Assembly (NCBI GenBank): GCA_024196135.1 | Contig: JAMQCK010000666.1 | Location: forward strand, 1-18,088 | Direction: 5' to 3' | DNA length: 18,088 bases | DNA from: Pleurotus ostreatus/Saccharomyces cerevisiae fusant | Taxonomy: Eukaryota > Opisthokonta | Shown here: positions 1 through 8,024 of the stretch, one piece after another | Layout of the letters: each line of letters starts with the position of its first letter | Numbering within the stretch: position 1 is the first letter of the stretch | Notes under the pieces: generated by a model | What the model saw: only the letters and a program-made list of their open reading frames with translations | Told to the model about the DNA's origin: nothing | Databases searched by the model: none | Program-made: the position numbers and the translations under genes

Positions 1-638
1 AACAAAGTAGACCTCTGGTTGGGCATCGTCGGGCCAGCAGTAGAGGCTTTCAGAGCAGTATTGCACGCCCCATATCTTCGAAACAGCGGCGAACGCCCTT
101 TCCAAGGGGGCCGTACGATTGATCCTGATTGTGTTTTTTGCACGCTTGTGAGCGAAGTGAAGAACGACGTGCTCATCACTAGTCGCTGAGGAGGCGGTAG
201 CATGCAGCATTGGTGGTGGAGCGACAGCCGAGGCAAGCCGTGGTAAGGCGTTCATGGGAACAACAGTAGCGTTGGGAGTGGTGGACGAGCTCGCGCTAGC
301 TATGCGATCGACCGGGACGACACGCAATGTCTTCAGCTCCGGCTTGACAAGGTCCCAAGCATCGGAGGAAATGTCCATGTAATCTCCTCCGCAGATGTCG
401 AGGTCGCGCGTTTGAAGTGTGTACGCTGTGGATTGGCCGCCGAAATGACGGGCGGCTGCGCGTACTGCATCCTTAGAGAGCGCCGTAGAGATTAGTAGAC
501 TAGAGTGTTTGGTATATCACAGCCACGCACCTCATACGACTGGGGCGAAGCAACAATGATCGACTTCCTGCCGTTGGTAAGGATGAGCAGGTTGGCGACG
601 CGCTTGCCCGAGGCCTTCTTGGACTCCTCCTTCGGCAT
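1..638 (-). CDS. Ubiquitin-like-fold protein, 5' part (runs off left edge)
   Basis: Two exons are visible: 638-531 and 471 to the window edge. A 59-nt intron (472-530) has donor GTGCGT, a TACTAAT-like branch site and acceptor TAAG. Exon 1 gives 36 residues from ATG 638 (MPKEESKKASGKRVANLLIL...), and exon 2 stays open for 157 codons to the edge. The first ~90 residues look like a beta-grasp segment ending in WDLVKPELKTLRVV, a layout seen in fungal ubiquitin-like domains. After a Ser/Ala/Pro-rich linker a second segment starts at HVVLHFAHKRAKNTIRI. The decayed paralog at 4934-5681 aligns in exon 1 at about 21 of 35 residues, shares the phase-0 intron, and has a SUMO-like C-terminal segment (LRFSFDGR). 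That is the main support for the ubiquitin-like call. The ATG is chosen because conservation with the paralog starts there. The 3' end is missing and no specific function can be given. Confidence 0.55.
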
Positions 639-960
639 ATCGAGAGATAAAGGGGGAGTGAGAACTGCGGGCTTTTACCCAGACAAAGAGCTGGAGATAG
701 GTATGGCGGAGGGCAGGGTCCTAACAAGACGATCAGGACAACGGTGATCGCGGACGCGTCCGCGGCAAACGCGGCCCACGTGAGAAGCACGTGCGTGAAA
801 TGAAGTTCAACTTGCGAGCATTAAATTTCAATGAATAGATGCATGTCGGATGATAGGTGACTGGCGGGGCTGCACTCTATATTTTTGTGTCAGTAGAATG
901 AGGTTTTCTATTTATGGCATGAAGTCATGAAGATTCCATTACTAAGGCATGCCGATCGCT
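639..960. other. Intergenic gap between two minus-strand genes
   Basis: This 322-nt gap lies between the start of the ubiquitin-like gene (638) and the stop of protein A (961), so it should hold the promoter of the former and the 3' UTR of the latter. A reading frame beginning with a hydrophobic stretch (about 700-790, minus) exists but has no counterpart upstream of the paralogous copy, and I do not accept it as coding. No repeat or RNA gene was seen. Confidence 0.4.
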
Positions 961-1494
961 CTATTCTTCGTCATCATCGTCCTCCGCGTCCGCACCGCTG
1001 ATACCCTTCTCAATGCGTTTTTCAATCCACTTCAGCGCACGTCGCTTCTTTTTCCCACCTAGCTTGGTCATAATGAACCCCTTGATTTGCTCGTTCGTGA
1101 GCTCGGTATTGCGACGCGGGTCATCCCTGCAGACGATGTTAGCACAGACAAATCCGCGGATGAAGCATAGTAAGTGCAGGCAAGGAGAGCCTATGCACGA
1201 TCACCTCGCAATAGCACCCTTCATTGGCAGCCCATGAAGCAGACGATAAGGCATGTTCGGCCATTCGGACTCTGACATCGGAAGGCGGCGCAGCTGGCCA
1301 TTCCGCATGTCGGTCCCATTACGGGCCAGACGGGCGAGCTCGCGTTGGAGGGTCATAGCACGCTGGTTCTCCGGTACTCCATCCGCAACATGTAGCACAC
1401 CCAACTGTGCGGCCCAGGACTCGAGTGACCTCTTGGAGAGGCGACCGATGTTGACTTTTGCGTTGGGCAGATGGCATTGGCGTGTGGGTCCCAT
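961..1494 (-). CDS. Conserved small protein of unknown function (paralog 'A', 151 aa)
   Basis: Two exons: 1494-1205 and 1126-961, with a 78-nt phase-2 intron (donor GTGATC, acceptor CTGCAG). They join to 151 residues ending in an acidic tail, EDDDDEE. The function is unknown. The product is clearly related to the gene at 13334-13867: both share RSLESWAAQLGVLHVA, LRRLPM, WPNMPYRLLHGLP, RDDPRR and an RALKW.(E/D)KRI motif, and the intron sits at the same codon in both. That conservation is the main evidence that this is a real gene. The C-terminal half (about residues 105-140) is Lys/Arg-rich and probably helical. No signal peptide, membrane segment or recognised catalytic motif is visible. It lies head-to-tail upstream of the ubiquitin-like gene and divergent from the thioesterase at 2317. 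Confidence 0.78.
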
Positions 1495-2316
1495 GACAGA
1501 GGTGGATTGAAGTTGAGATTAAGAAAAAGATGTCGATAGATGTTGGATAAACTTATGAAGGAGTCCAGGACCGAGGAAGAGAGTGTAGTCGAAGTCAAAG
1601 AGGAAAGCAAACTGTCAGGGGCTGAGTTCTCACGTATGGTGTGTGTCTCGCACGTGGGCGCGTCGTCTCACGCACCCAAGTTCGTTGTTCTCATGTAACG
1701 GCATTGATGGACAGTACGACATTGACTTGAGCATTCGGCGCCATACCAATTATCCTTGTGGATGTCTCGAAACCGGTTCTTGTCGTCTCTCGGGACATGG
1801 GCTTGGTTTCTGTTCGGCAGCGCGCCTATCCTCAAACTGCCGTCTTGGACTGTTCATGCTACTCGGAGGGCTCCGTCCGTGACTTGTAAGTTCTTGCTCG
1901 AGCAGCTACCTTTCCTTCAATGCAAAGACTCCCTCCGCTCCTGCTACTTTGATGGTCGGCGACCTCGCAATTTGCACAGTATACTGCACGGCTATTCGTC
2001 AAGAACGCGAGCCTTACTTGGCTTTCTCTACCTGACCGTGCGCAGCAACGCAAGGCCATTGTCCCGTCGTTGACTAGCTTCGCCTGACAGGTAAGCTCAA
2101 GCTTCGTGCAAATCTCCAGGAGACCGAGTATTCAGGTCGAAGCCGTTACAGCGGCCATGCGCGCTCCGCGGAAGGACCTCATGCTTCATCTCACCTGGCA
2201 TAAGTAGACGCTGGGCTCCGTCGCAAGCCTGACTGAGCTCCACTGCTCTTCATCTTGACCTCTGACTAGGTCGTTCGTCCGCCCACGGTCCCTCTGCTCT
2301 ATCATCCACACCGACG
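1495..2316. other. Divergent intergenic region
   Basis: These 822 nt separate protein A (minus) from the thioesterase (plus) and should contain both promoters. A 105-codon open frame (1756-2073, plus) has no paralog support or recognisable domain and is left out. A GTAAGC donor-like site at about 2091 followed by CCAG at 2120 could be a 5'-UTR intron of the downstream thioesterase, but this is weak. No repeats were seen. Confidence 0.4.
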
Positions 2317-3201
2317 ATGTCGACTTCCAGCACCCACCGTCGCGGAGCCTCATCAACCTTCTTTGCCGCCACCCCCGCGTCGAAGGCACCTTCTTCCGCG
2401 GATGGCGATCCCAACACCTTCATCCGCACGCTGCGCACGTCGCCGGAGGTGGAGGCGAGCCTCGGGGGCATCGCGGGCAACGTCTCCAAGGCGAACAAGC
2501 GGATCTGCGCGAATGCGCTCGCGTTCTTCGTGAGCACGCCCGGTCGGTCGTATGGCGCGGACGTCGGGAGGCGTTTGAAGATCCGGGAGATGAGCCTCAG
2601 CGAGAGCCCTCCTCGGTGTGAGGTGGTTTTGGAGATTGACGTGACGAGAGGTGAGTAGCGTTGGGCTTGACTCGTGGTAATCGTCCAAGTATCTGACGGG
2701 GACCTGCCCTCGTCAGACATGTGCAACGTCTATGAGACGCTGCACGGGGCATGCGCGGCACACATCGTCGACCCGTGAGTGGCCCATTGCTGGGAGTGAG
2801 AGGGATTAGGGGGCTGATTAGCGCGCAGGTGCTCCGTGGCGTCACTCATCGGGCTGGGCTTAGCGGTTGGCGTCGACGGGACGGGCGTATCGCAGAGCAT
2901 GAGCCTGACGTGGCATGAGCCGGCGCCTCTGTACGTGTGCTTAGCTCCATCGAGGGCATTGCGTGCTCACTAGCTTGACTTGTCCTTCCAGGGGGACCAC
3001 GCTGCGTATCGTCTCGACTTCCATCTCCGTCCAAGGGCGTATACGGACGGCGCGGTGCGAGGTGAGTCTTGAGGTTCTGTGAAGTTTGTTAGCCTAGCTG
3101 ATCACGAGGCGCAGATATGGGATCGCGAATGCAAGAAGCTCTTCATCTCCGCCGTCCATAGCACCGTCAAACCTTCGTCCTCGCGAGGAATGAAGCTATA
3201 G
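2317..3201 (+). CDS. PaaI/ACOT13-type hot-dog thioesterase, copy 1 (216 aa)
   Basis: Five exons (2317-2650, 2717-2774, 2829-2930, 2992-3061, 3115-3201) join in frame to 216 residues; introns are 53-66 nt with GTGAGT or GTACGT donors. Residues from about 85 onward match the hot-dog fold of acyl-CoA thioesterase 13/PaaI-like enzymes, which hydrolyse acyl-CoA thioesters. Visible elements are an Asn six residues before His in NVYETLHGACAAHIVD, the Asp nine residues after that His, the Ser in GVSQSMSLTW, and the late strands LRIVSTSISVQ and KKLFISAVHSTVKP. Asn, His, Asp and Ser correspond to the catalytic set of human THEM2/ACOT13 (family knowledge). The usual HGG is HGA here. The N-terminal ~75 residues are a Ser/Ala-rich extension with no sure targeting signal. 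It converges on a paralog at 3456-4442 that has the same five-exon plan. The substrate is unknown. Confidence 0.87.
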
Positions 3202-3455
3202 CCCCCGGACTCGCCGTCGAACATCACTCCCGATCGTAGGGTTCGCCACAGGCGACAAGACGGATAAGTATTTAAGGAACAATGTACGATAAGTATGGTG
3301 GTGGTGGTGGTGGTGAGTACGGGTCCGATGCAGTATGCAGTATTATAGATGGTACAGTCATTGTAGTGGTCGTTAAATATGTCACTGTTATCGTGAGTCG
3401 TTGCGGCTCCGTGCTTGGCGTACTAATAATCGTGATTGGTCTCCGGCTGAACTTG
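3202..3455. other. Convergent 3' spacer with short GGT repeat
   Basis: This 254-nt spacer between the stops of the two thioesterase genes contains a simple GGT/TGG tract of about six units (3296-3315). It would be the symmetry centre of the proposed inverted duplication. No gene was seen. Confidence 0.5.
3296..3315. repeat. (GGT)n microsatellite
   Basis: About six and a half perfect GGT units in the spacer between the two convergent thioesterase genes. It is read directly from the sequence and no function is implied. Confidence 0.9.
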
Positions 3456-4442
3456 TTATAGGCGACTCTTGAGCTTGAGGGGGTGCGAGGGGGAACGTGG
3501 ATGAGGACGCGAGGCCTGCATCTTGATGTGCGTTCCAGAGGCGACCAGTCGTCGGCTGTCGATGTCCCATATCTGTGTAGAATGAGGTGAGAAGTCAAGC
3601 GTGGACATGAGGTAGGTGAATACGCGTACCTCCGCGTTACAGACGATGGCCGTGTCCGCAGCTAAGGAGCTACAGGTGCCGACGATGCGGAGGGCGGTGC
3701 CGCTGTCAGAGTGAATGAGCAATCCGTGCAGGGTCGGTGAGTCGCATGCGGTAGAGAGTAATGCGGGGTCAACGGGATGCGGGCGGGAATGGAGGATGTG
3801 CTGGAAGTCTTCGATGATACTTACAGAGGTGCTGGTGCATGGAATACGGTATCGATTGTTTGCGATACACCAGCAGATGGAGCCTCCTGGCCGTTGTGCA
3901 TGGCCAGAATCACTACCGCAAGCGCCGAGATCCTGGCGCAGAAGACAGTCAGAGAGCCAGATATCACCAGCGCGCTCACCACGCAGAGAGCATGCAGATG
4001 ATAGAGGACTCACTCGTCAATCAGGAAGGCCGTACAACCTCCGTGCATTGAGTCGACAATGTTGACCATGTCTGCAACGTACGTAAGGAAGCTGTCGCGG
4101 CTAACACACCTTTCTCCGGCCGGACTAACCTTCCCATACCCGCACCTCGCACACGACACGCGCCTTCGGCTGCTCAGACGGGCTCTGCACGATGGAAACC
4201 TCCGTGACCCGGAGATCGTCGCGTATGGTGCTGCCGAAGAAAGTCGCCTCGCTGCCATCGGGCGCGCTTACCCACCCGCCAAATAGGGCGAGCCACTTCA
4301 AAACCGCCTCCTTGAGAAAACGTGGCGCGTTGCCCTCGATAGAAGTCGAGAGCGAGGCGTCAGGGAGGGGCGTGGTCAGGAAGGTGCGCTTGTCAGTGGG
4401 GAAGGTGACGGAGGTCTTGCGCAGGGCAGCAGGCGTAGCCAT
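3456..4442 (-). CDS. PaaI/ACOT13-type hot-dog thioesterase, copy 2 (222 aa)
   Basis: Five exons on the minus strand (4442-4130, 4071-4014, 3932-3825, 3702-3630, 3572-3456) join in frame to 222 residues. Introns are 58, 81, 122 and 57 nt. Intron phases (1, 2, 2, 0) and the 58-nt second exon match copy 1 exactly, which shows descent from one gene. The hot-dog core contains NIVDSMHGGCTAFLIDE, with the Asn, His-Gly-Gly and Asp of the THEM2/ACOT13 site, then GVSQTIDTVFHAPAPL with the conserved Ser, and ends in the strand RRLVASGTHIKM. This copy has the canonical HGG that copy 1 lacks. The first ~85 residues are a distinct N-terminal region with several Phe and Trp. The product should be an acyl-CoA or related thioesterase; substrate and location are unknown. 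It diverges from the decayed ubiquitin-like copy at 4934. Confidence 0.87.
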
Positions 4443-4933
4443 GGTGAGCAGCTTGGGGGAGGGAAAGAGCGTGGTGAGAGTACTGAGGAAACCCGGGACG
4501 AAGGGGTTAAGGTAAGGCTGACAATGAATTGACGGTGTGCACAGCCGGACAATAGTGGTAATTTCGGAGGTAGCACGAATGCCGAGCGAGTCAATAATTA
4601 GGGTCGTGTCGGGCCGTCAGATGTTGAAACAATGTCGCTGCCGCTTCACTGCTGCTACAGGGCGCAGATGATGCAGGCAGCGTCTGAACTGGAAGTGGTA
4701 GTCAAGCCGCGGCTGCAGCGCGTCCCGTCCCCGAGCGGTGACGCGTCCACGTGATGTGACGTAGCGTGAGCGGTCCGCGGACTCCGCGGTCGCGTCGAAG
4801 TAGGGGAACCCCGATCAGTACATCCGTGCACTTCAACACCGACGTTCACCGGGCCTGTCGGGTGCGCTAAGTTGCGCTCTACGTATCGACTGACTTTTGG
4901 TCAATTGTGCTGCGCTTGCAAGTTACGAGCGTG
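4443..4933. other. Intergenic region between thioesterase 2 and the ubiquitin-like pseudogene
   Basis: These 491 nt contain the thioesterase 2 promoter. In the proposed mirror-image duplication a counterpart of protein A would be expected here, but none of its conserved motifs appear on either strand. The region contains a CACGTG/TGACGT pair (listed separately) and the short palindrome GTCCGCGGAC near 4773-4782. Confidence 0.4.
4748..4762. promoter_or_regulatory. Possible E-box plus CRE-like half site
   Basis: CACGTG (4748-4753) is followed four bases later by TGACGT (4757-4762), about 305 bp upstream of the thioesterase 2 ATG. These cores are bound by bHLH and bZIP factors in fungi (family knowledge). 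Occurrence by chance in GC-rich DNA is quite possible. Confidence 0.22.
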
Positions 4934-5681
4934 ATTCCCAAGGAAGAAATCCCGAAGACAGGGCGACGCGTCGCCATTCTCCTCATCCTCACAAACGGGA
5001 AGAAGCCTTTCCTCGTACCCCTTCCCCAGACATACACGGTGAGCTTTAGTATGATGTAGTGACACCGAGCTATTGAGGGGCTTAACATCGGTCCAGGATG
5101 CTCTCCGTGCCGCTGCTCGTCATTTTGGGGGCGCCGCGTCCGACTCCGTGCTTCAAATAAGAGACTTTGACCTTTGCGATGGATATCTCCAGACGCTTGG
5201 ATTATTTTCAAGCCATATCTGAAGAAATTGCGCGCCTTGGTTGCCCATCCAGCCGATAGCGACTGCGACTCCGACAGCGGCGAGAGCTTGTCCCATATAG
5301 GTGGTCTCAAGCCAGAACCTCTGCCAACTCTCACCATGCTCTCCTCTTCCGTGGCATCTGAAGCAATCAACCTGACCTTTGTCTACCAGCCGCAGGCGTC
5401 CGGGCCTCATCTACGATATGAGATCGGTACCCTCCCCGTCAAAACCCACCGGCGGATGTCAGTGCAAACCCTCTTCGAGGCGGTGTGCCAGGCATTCGGT
5501 GATGTGGTCCACCGCCCCTTCACAACCGAACAGCTGCGTTTCTCTTTCGATGGACGTTTTTAGGAACTCTAGCACGGGCGGAGGAGCAGGCGTCCAGGAC
5601 GTCGCAGGCGTGCAGCTGGAAAAGACGTTGGATGCTAGTCTGTTCCGGGTCATTGAGTGGGGAGGCATGGAAGTGTTGTAA
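4934..5681 (+). pseudogene. Decayed paralog of the ubiquitin-like gene
   Basis: Homology to the gene at 1-638 begins at 4934 (IPKEEIPKTGRRVAILLIL...), continues to 5038, skips a 58-nt intron (5039-5096, donor GTGAGC, acceptor CCAG) at the same phase-0 position, and resumes with DALRAAARHFGG. Three lesions are visible. The ATG of the left copy is ATT here, and the frame has no other ATG back to an upstream TAA. Near 5176-5180 about 13 nt are missing relative to the left copy, so RDFDLCDG is in one frame and WISPDAWIIFKPYLKKLR in another. After LRFSFDGR (about 5555) the frame ends at TAG 5561-5563, while the expected C-terminal tail (QLEKTLDASLFRVIEW) continues in another frame to TAA 5679-5681. 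The segment INLTFVYQ...LRFSFDGR resembles SUMO/Rad60-type ubiquitin-like folds. Expression of the downstream part alone cannot be excluded. Confidence 0.68.
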
Positions 5682-5765
5682 TTCGCGGCATTGGGGTGTT
5701 CATATGTACACATTGATTCTTTGTTATGTATCCGTCATAACCTTGCTTCATAACCTTCCCTCGGA

Positions 5766-6747
5766 TTAGATGCCCTCCCTCCGCACTTTGTCCTCCCCTT
5801 TCTTGGCCACTGCCCTCTCGACCTTGTCCATCCCCACTTCCGCCCGCCGCGCCAGCTCTCGCACCTCGTCGTTCAACGGTCCCACTTCACACAATGCTTC
5901 CATCGCCCTCACCTGCGCCCACCGCTTCTTCCAGAACGCCCATCCTTCCGCGCTCCATCCCGTCTTCCCCTTCCACAGCTCCGTATTATCGCCCCATTTC
6001 CAGCCGTAGCCTGGATCGTCCTGGCGCCCTGTGCGAAGCGGATTGAGGTAGATATCCATTGGGCAGAGGACGAAGTACTGCGCTGCAGCGGCGAGGTTCA
6101 TTTTTTGGTAGGGCGTGGGCGGGGAGGTGAGGTGCGTCTCGAGGGCGTCGACGATCTGTGTGAGGGAAATGTAGTGGGCGTCGAGGAGGGAGGCGGACAT
6201 GAGGCGGGCGGTGAGGGCGTGGTATGCGGGCCAGCGCTTGATGAGGGTATCGGGATGATTTGCGTCGATCTTTTTGACGTTTTTGAAAGACGGTTTCGGA
6301 CCAGATGGCTGGGAGATGTTTAGTTTACCGATAATACGAACAAGGAGCATGCAATAGTAGAGACGTGACGGTGAGTCGGGGCGGCGAGGACATATAGATG
6401 AGGCCTGATACAGAGAAAACTGGATTAAGATTTGACTTACAGTCGTGCGTATCCCGCCATGCAGTACCTGGTGAATTTCGGGGCTGATTTGGAAGGCTCG
6501 TGATAGCCTTGATCAGGTCGACAAGTTGCTCGTGAACCTCGGGGTCGTTCTCCCCAAAGGAGAGCAGTCCACCCTAGATAAGGCCACCCTGAAGAGGAGG
6601 CAAGCGCGCCTCAGCAGCTACGATGCGCTCGGCAGCGTCATGACGAGAGATCTCGTAGCTCAGGTATTAGGATGAGAGGGCGTCGAGGGCGGCGGACTCG
6701 TAGCTGCGATTTTGGCGGGCATTCGCAAGCCAGTCAGCGTGATCCAT
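5766..6747 (-). pseudogene. DUF3632-like gene with two in-frame stops in exon 1
   Basis: The C-terminal exon (about 6314-5766) is intact. It encodes a segment I recognise as similar to the fungal DUF3632 family: a helical region with YHALTARLMSASLLDAHYIS, an AAAAQYFVLCPMDIY segment, GDNTELWKGKTGWSAEGWAFW and a final ELARRAEVGMDKVE helix. The family's function is unknown. The matching N-terminal exon starts at ATG 6747 in a good context (GCCACCATGG) with MDHADWLANARQNRSYESAA, but is broken by TAA at 6669-6667 (codon 27) and TAG at 6576-6574 (codon 58). The frame then continues sensibly to TAWRDTHD and a GTAAGT donor at 6440. That donor leaves phase 1, while the best acceptor (CCCAG before 6312) is phase 0, so a frameshift or missed exon is also likely. 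A shorter 194-residue product from ATG 6350 remains possible. It is convergent with the ubiquitin-like pseudogene. Confidence 0.55.
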
Positions 6748-7304
6748 GGTGGCGGCAACGAGAGGGAGCGCGGTCTGTCAAATTCGCGAAGTTCTCGGGG
6801 CGCGGCCAATCGTATGGTGGTTGGCGGAGACCTCTGAACGTGAGTGTTCAAAAGGACTTGTAACATCAGCTCGCAGTCGAGGCGGGCAGACGCCAGTCAG
6901 CCTTCCGACCGTACAATCAACGTGAAAGACATGAATGAGCGCGATGGATCCGCCTTTTGGCTGTCGAGTCATGACCATGCTCAAGGAGAAAGGACAACTG
7001 GAGCAACAGTACAGTACAAGTCTGATGAAGACCCGGCCTTTGCCGAACTTCTATGGGCGCAAGCAGGGACAATCACGTGAAAGAGAACAATCCTCCTTCT
7101 TTGCTCTATTTTCAACCATTCTTCGCCTACAACGGCCATATTCCTCGTCTCCTCTATGCTATGTCAGTGCTGAGCGCTGAGCCATGAAAGCTGCAAGAAA
7201 AGCGCCAGATGCAATGAAAAGGTACAGATTCGAACTATGGGTCCACGTTTGATCCGAGTACCCCAGCGGGGGTAACCGATCTTGATTTAGTAAAACGTCA
7301 TCGA
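6748..7304. other. Intergenic region upstream of the DUF3632-like gene
   Basis: 557 nt with no supported gene. Open frames here (up to about 80 codons) match nothing I recognise and shadow each other. The only structure seen is the hairpin at 7251-7281, listed separately. The region ends at the left target-site duplication of the transposon. Confidence 0.4.
7251..7281. repeat. Hairpin-forming inverted repeat
   Basis: TACCCC (7259-7264) and GGGGTA (7269-7274) form a perfect 6-bp stem around the loop AGCG. An outer GATC...GATC pair (7251-7254 and 7278-7281) extends it with mismatches. It lies 24 bp outside the left target-site duplication of the transposon. It is not a terminator in the bacterial sense, and its role is unknown. 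Confidence 0.55.
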
Positions 7305-7312
7305 CTGGGCGC
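7305..7312. repeat. Left target-site duplication CTGGGCGC
   Basis: This 8-bp sequence directly abuts the left terminal inverted repeat and is repeated exactly at 7960-7967, directly abutting the right one. Confidence 0.8.
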
Positions 7313-7344
7313 AGGACCCCGGAATATACGCACAAAGGCCGTCC
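7313..7344 (+). repeat. Left terminal inverted repeat
   Basis: A 32-nt end of the transposon. Its reverse complement matches 7928-7959 except at two adjacent positions in the middle. It begins AGGACCCC at the outer edge. Confidence 0.82.
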
Positions 7345-7352
7345 AACGGTGC

Positions 7353-7490
7353 GGATAATTTTGGGGGTCCCGGCCGGTAGGCCGGTCCAAAAAATGGATA
7401 AATCGGGGGCTGGAGGGCGCGGAGGCCGGCCCAAAAACGCGGATATGTACGGGGTATGCGGTGAAGCCGTCCTGAAAAAACGGATACCTG
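7353..7490 (+). repeat. Degenerate ~43-bp tandem units inside the transposon (left block)
   Basis: GGATA-starting units begin at 7353, 7396, 7441 and 7482 (spacing 43, 45 and 41). The first units share a following run of Gs, a GGCC-rich palindrome (CCGGCC, loop GGTA, GGCCGG in the first) and an A-run before the next GGATA. The same unit type recurs in the same orientation at 7821, 7861 and 7897. Confidence 0.55.
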
Positions 7491-7820
7491 AAGCCCGGTT
7501 CGAACCACCGGCCGGCCTTCAATTGGGACGCGCGCCAGACCATTGAGCCATTCTATGAGCAAGTGCTGGGAGACGATGGGAGAACTCATAGCTCTCCGCG
7601 CTCATTGGCACTTTCTCTCACTGTCAGACTTGATTTTCCGAAGAATAGCGGTGCGCGCGGTAGCTGTTTGCCTGGGCCTTGAGAGCGTTTATTCTCTGGG
7701 CTTGCACTTAACAACTTCTTCCTATCGCAGGCGCTTTACGCACCGCCTGTGCGGACGCGAGGAGAAAAATGGGATTTTTGCCGATTTTATTGCCATTTTT
7801 GGAGGCCGTCACAGGAAAGT

Positions 7821-7910
7821 GGATAAATCCTGGGGGTCCCAAGAGGCTGTTCCAGATAATGGATGAATTTGGGGGCCGAAGGCCCAAGAAAAAAGTGGAT
7901 AAATGTGCGC
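7821..7910 (+). repeat. Degenerate tandem units inside the transposon (right block)
   Basis: Units begin GGATAAAT or GGATGAAT at 7821, 7861 and 7897 (spacing 40 and 36), each of the first two followed by GGGGG. The second unit contains GGGCC, loop GAA, GGCCC, a 5-bp hairpin. Orientation is the same as in the left block, although the terminal repeats face each other. Confidence 0.55.
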
Positions 7911-7927
7911 CAAAGCCGGATTTCCCA

Positions 7928-7959
7928 GGACGGCCTTCATGCGTATATTCCGGGGTCCT
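7928..7959 (-). repeat. Right terminal inverted repeat
   Basis: A 32-nt end of the transposon, finishing ...TATATTCCGGGGTCCT at the outer edge. It is the reverse complement of 7313-7344 at 30 of 32 positions. Confidence 0.82.
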
Positions 7960-7967
7960 CTGGGCGC
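7960..7967. repeat. Right target-site duplication CTGGGCGC
   Basis: An exact copy of 7305-7312, directly after the right terminal inverted repeat. The hydrolase start codon follows at 8025. Confidence 0.8.
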
Positions 7968-8024
7968 CTGGGGCGCGCTGTAAACGTGCATGTCAGTGTT
8001 ATCCTCTCGTTCGATCCTCCTCCC

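Larger units (their letters stand above)
7313..7959. mobile_element. Miniature inverted-repeat transposon (MITE), 647 bp
   Basis: The element is bounded by 32-bp terminal inverted repeats (7313-7344 and 7928-7959) that match at 30 of 32 positions when one is reverse-complemented. The ends read AGGACCCCGGAATATACGCA inward. Directly outside both ends is the perfect 8-bp direct repeat CTGGGCGC, as left by insertion of a cut-and-paste transposon. The inside carries no transposase frame, so the copy is non-autonomous. It holds degenerate units starting GGATAAAT/GGATAATT with G-runs and short GGCC palindromes. Eight-bp duplications are typical of hAT (also P and Merlin) elements, so hAT is the likeliest superfamily (inference). 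Low divergence of the ends and an intact duplication suggest a fairly recent insertion. It lies between the DUF3632-like gene and the hydrolase gene, 65 bp before the hydrolase ATG. Confidence 0.8.

Noticed and set aside
500..790. Minus-strand frame starting with a hydrophobic, signal-like stretch
   Set aside because: It reads through the ubiquitin-like exon in the wrong frame, and no counterpart exists upstream of the paralogous copy. The conserved protein starts at ATG 638.
1756..2073. 105-codon plus-strand open frame in the divergent promoter region
   Set aside because: No recognisable domain, no paralog, overlaps other equally open frames, and lies where promoters are expected.
7490..7590. 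A complete tRNA gene on the minus strand
   Set aside because: A- and B-box-like motifs are present, but the D-, anticodon- and T-arms do not pair properly, so a functional tRNA is not supported.
7313..7959. Two separate SINE or MITE copies in inverted orientation
   Set aside because: The two similar ends are better explained as the terminal inverted repeats of one element, because an identical 8-bp direct repeat abuts the outer side of both and none was noted at an inner boundary.
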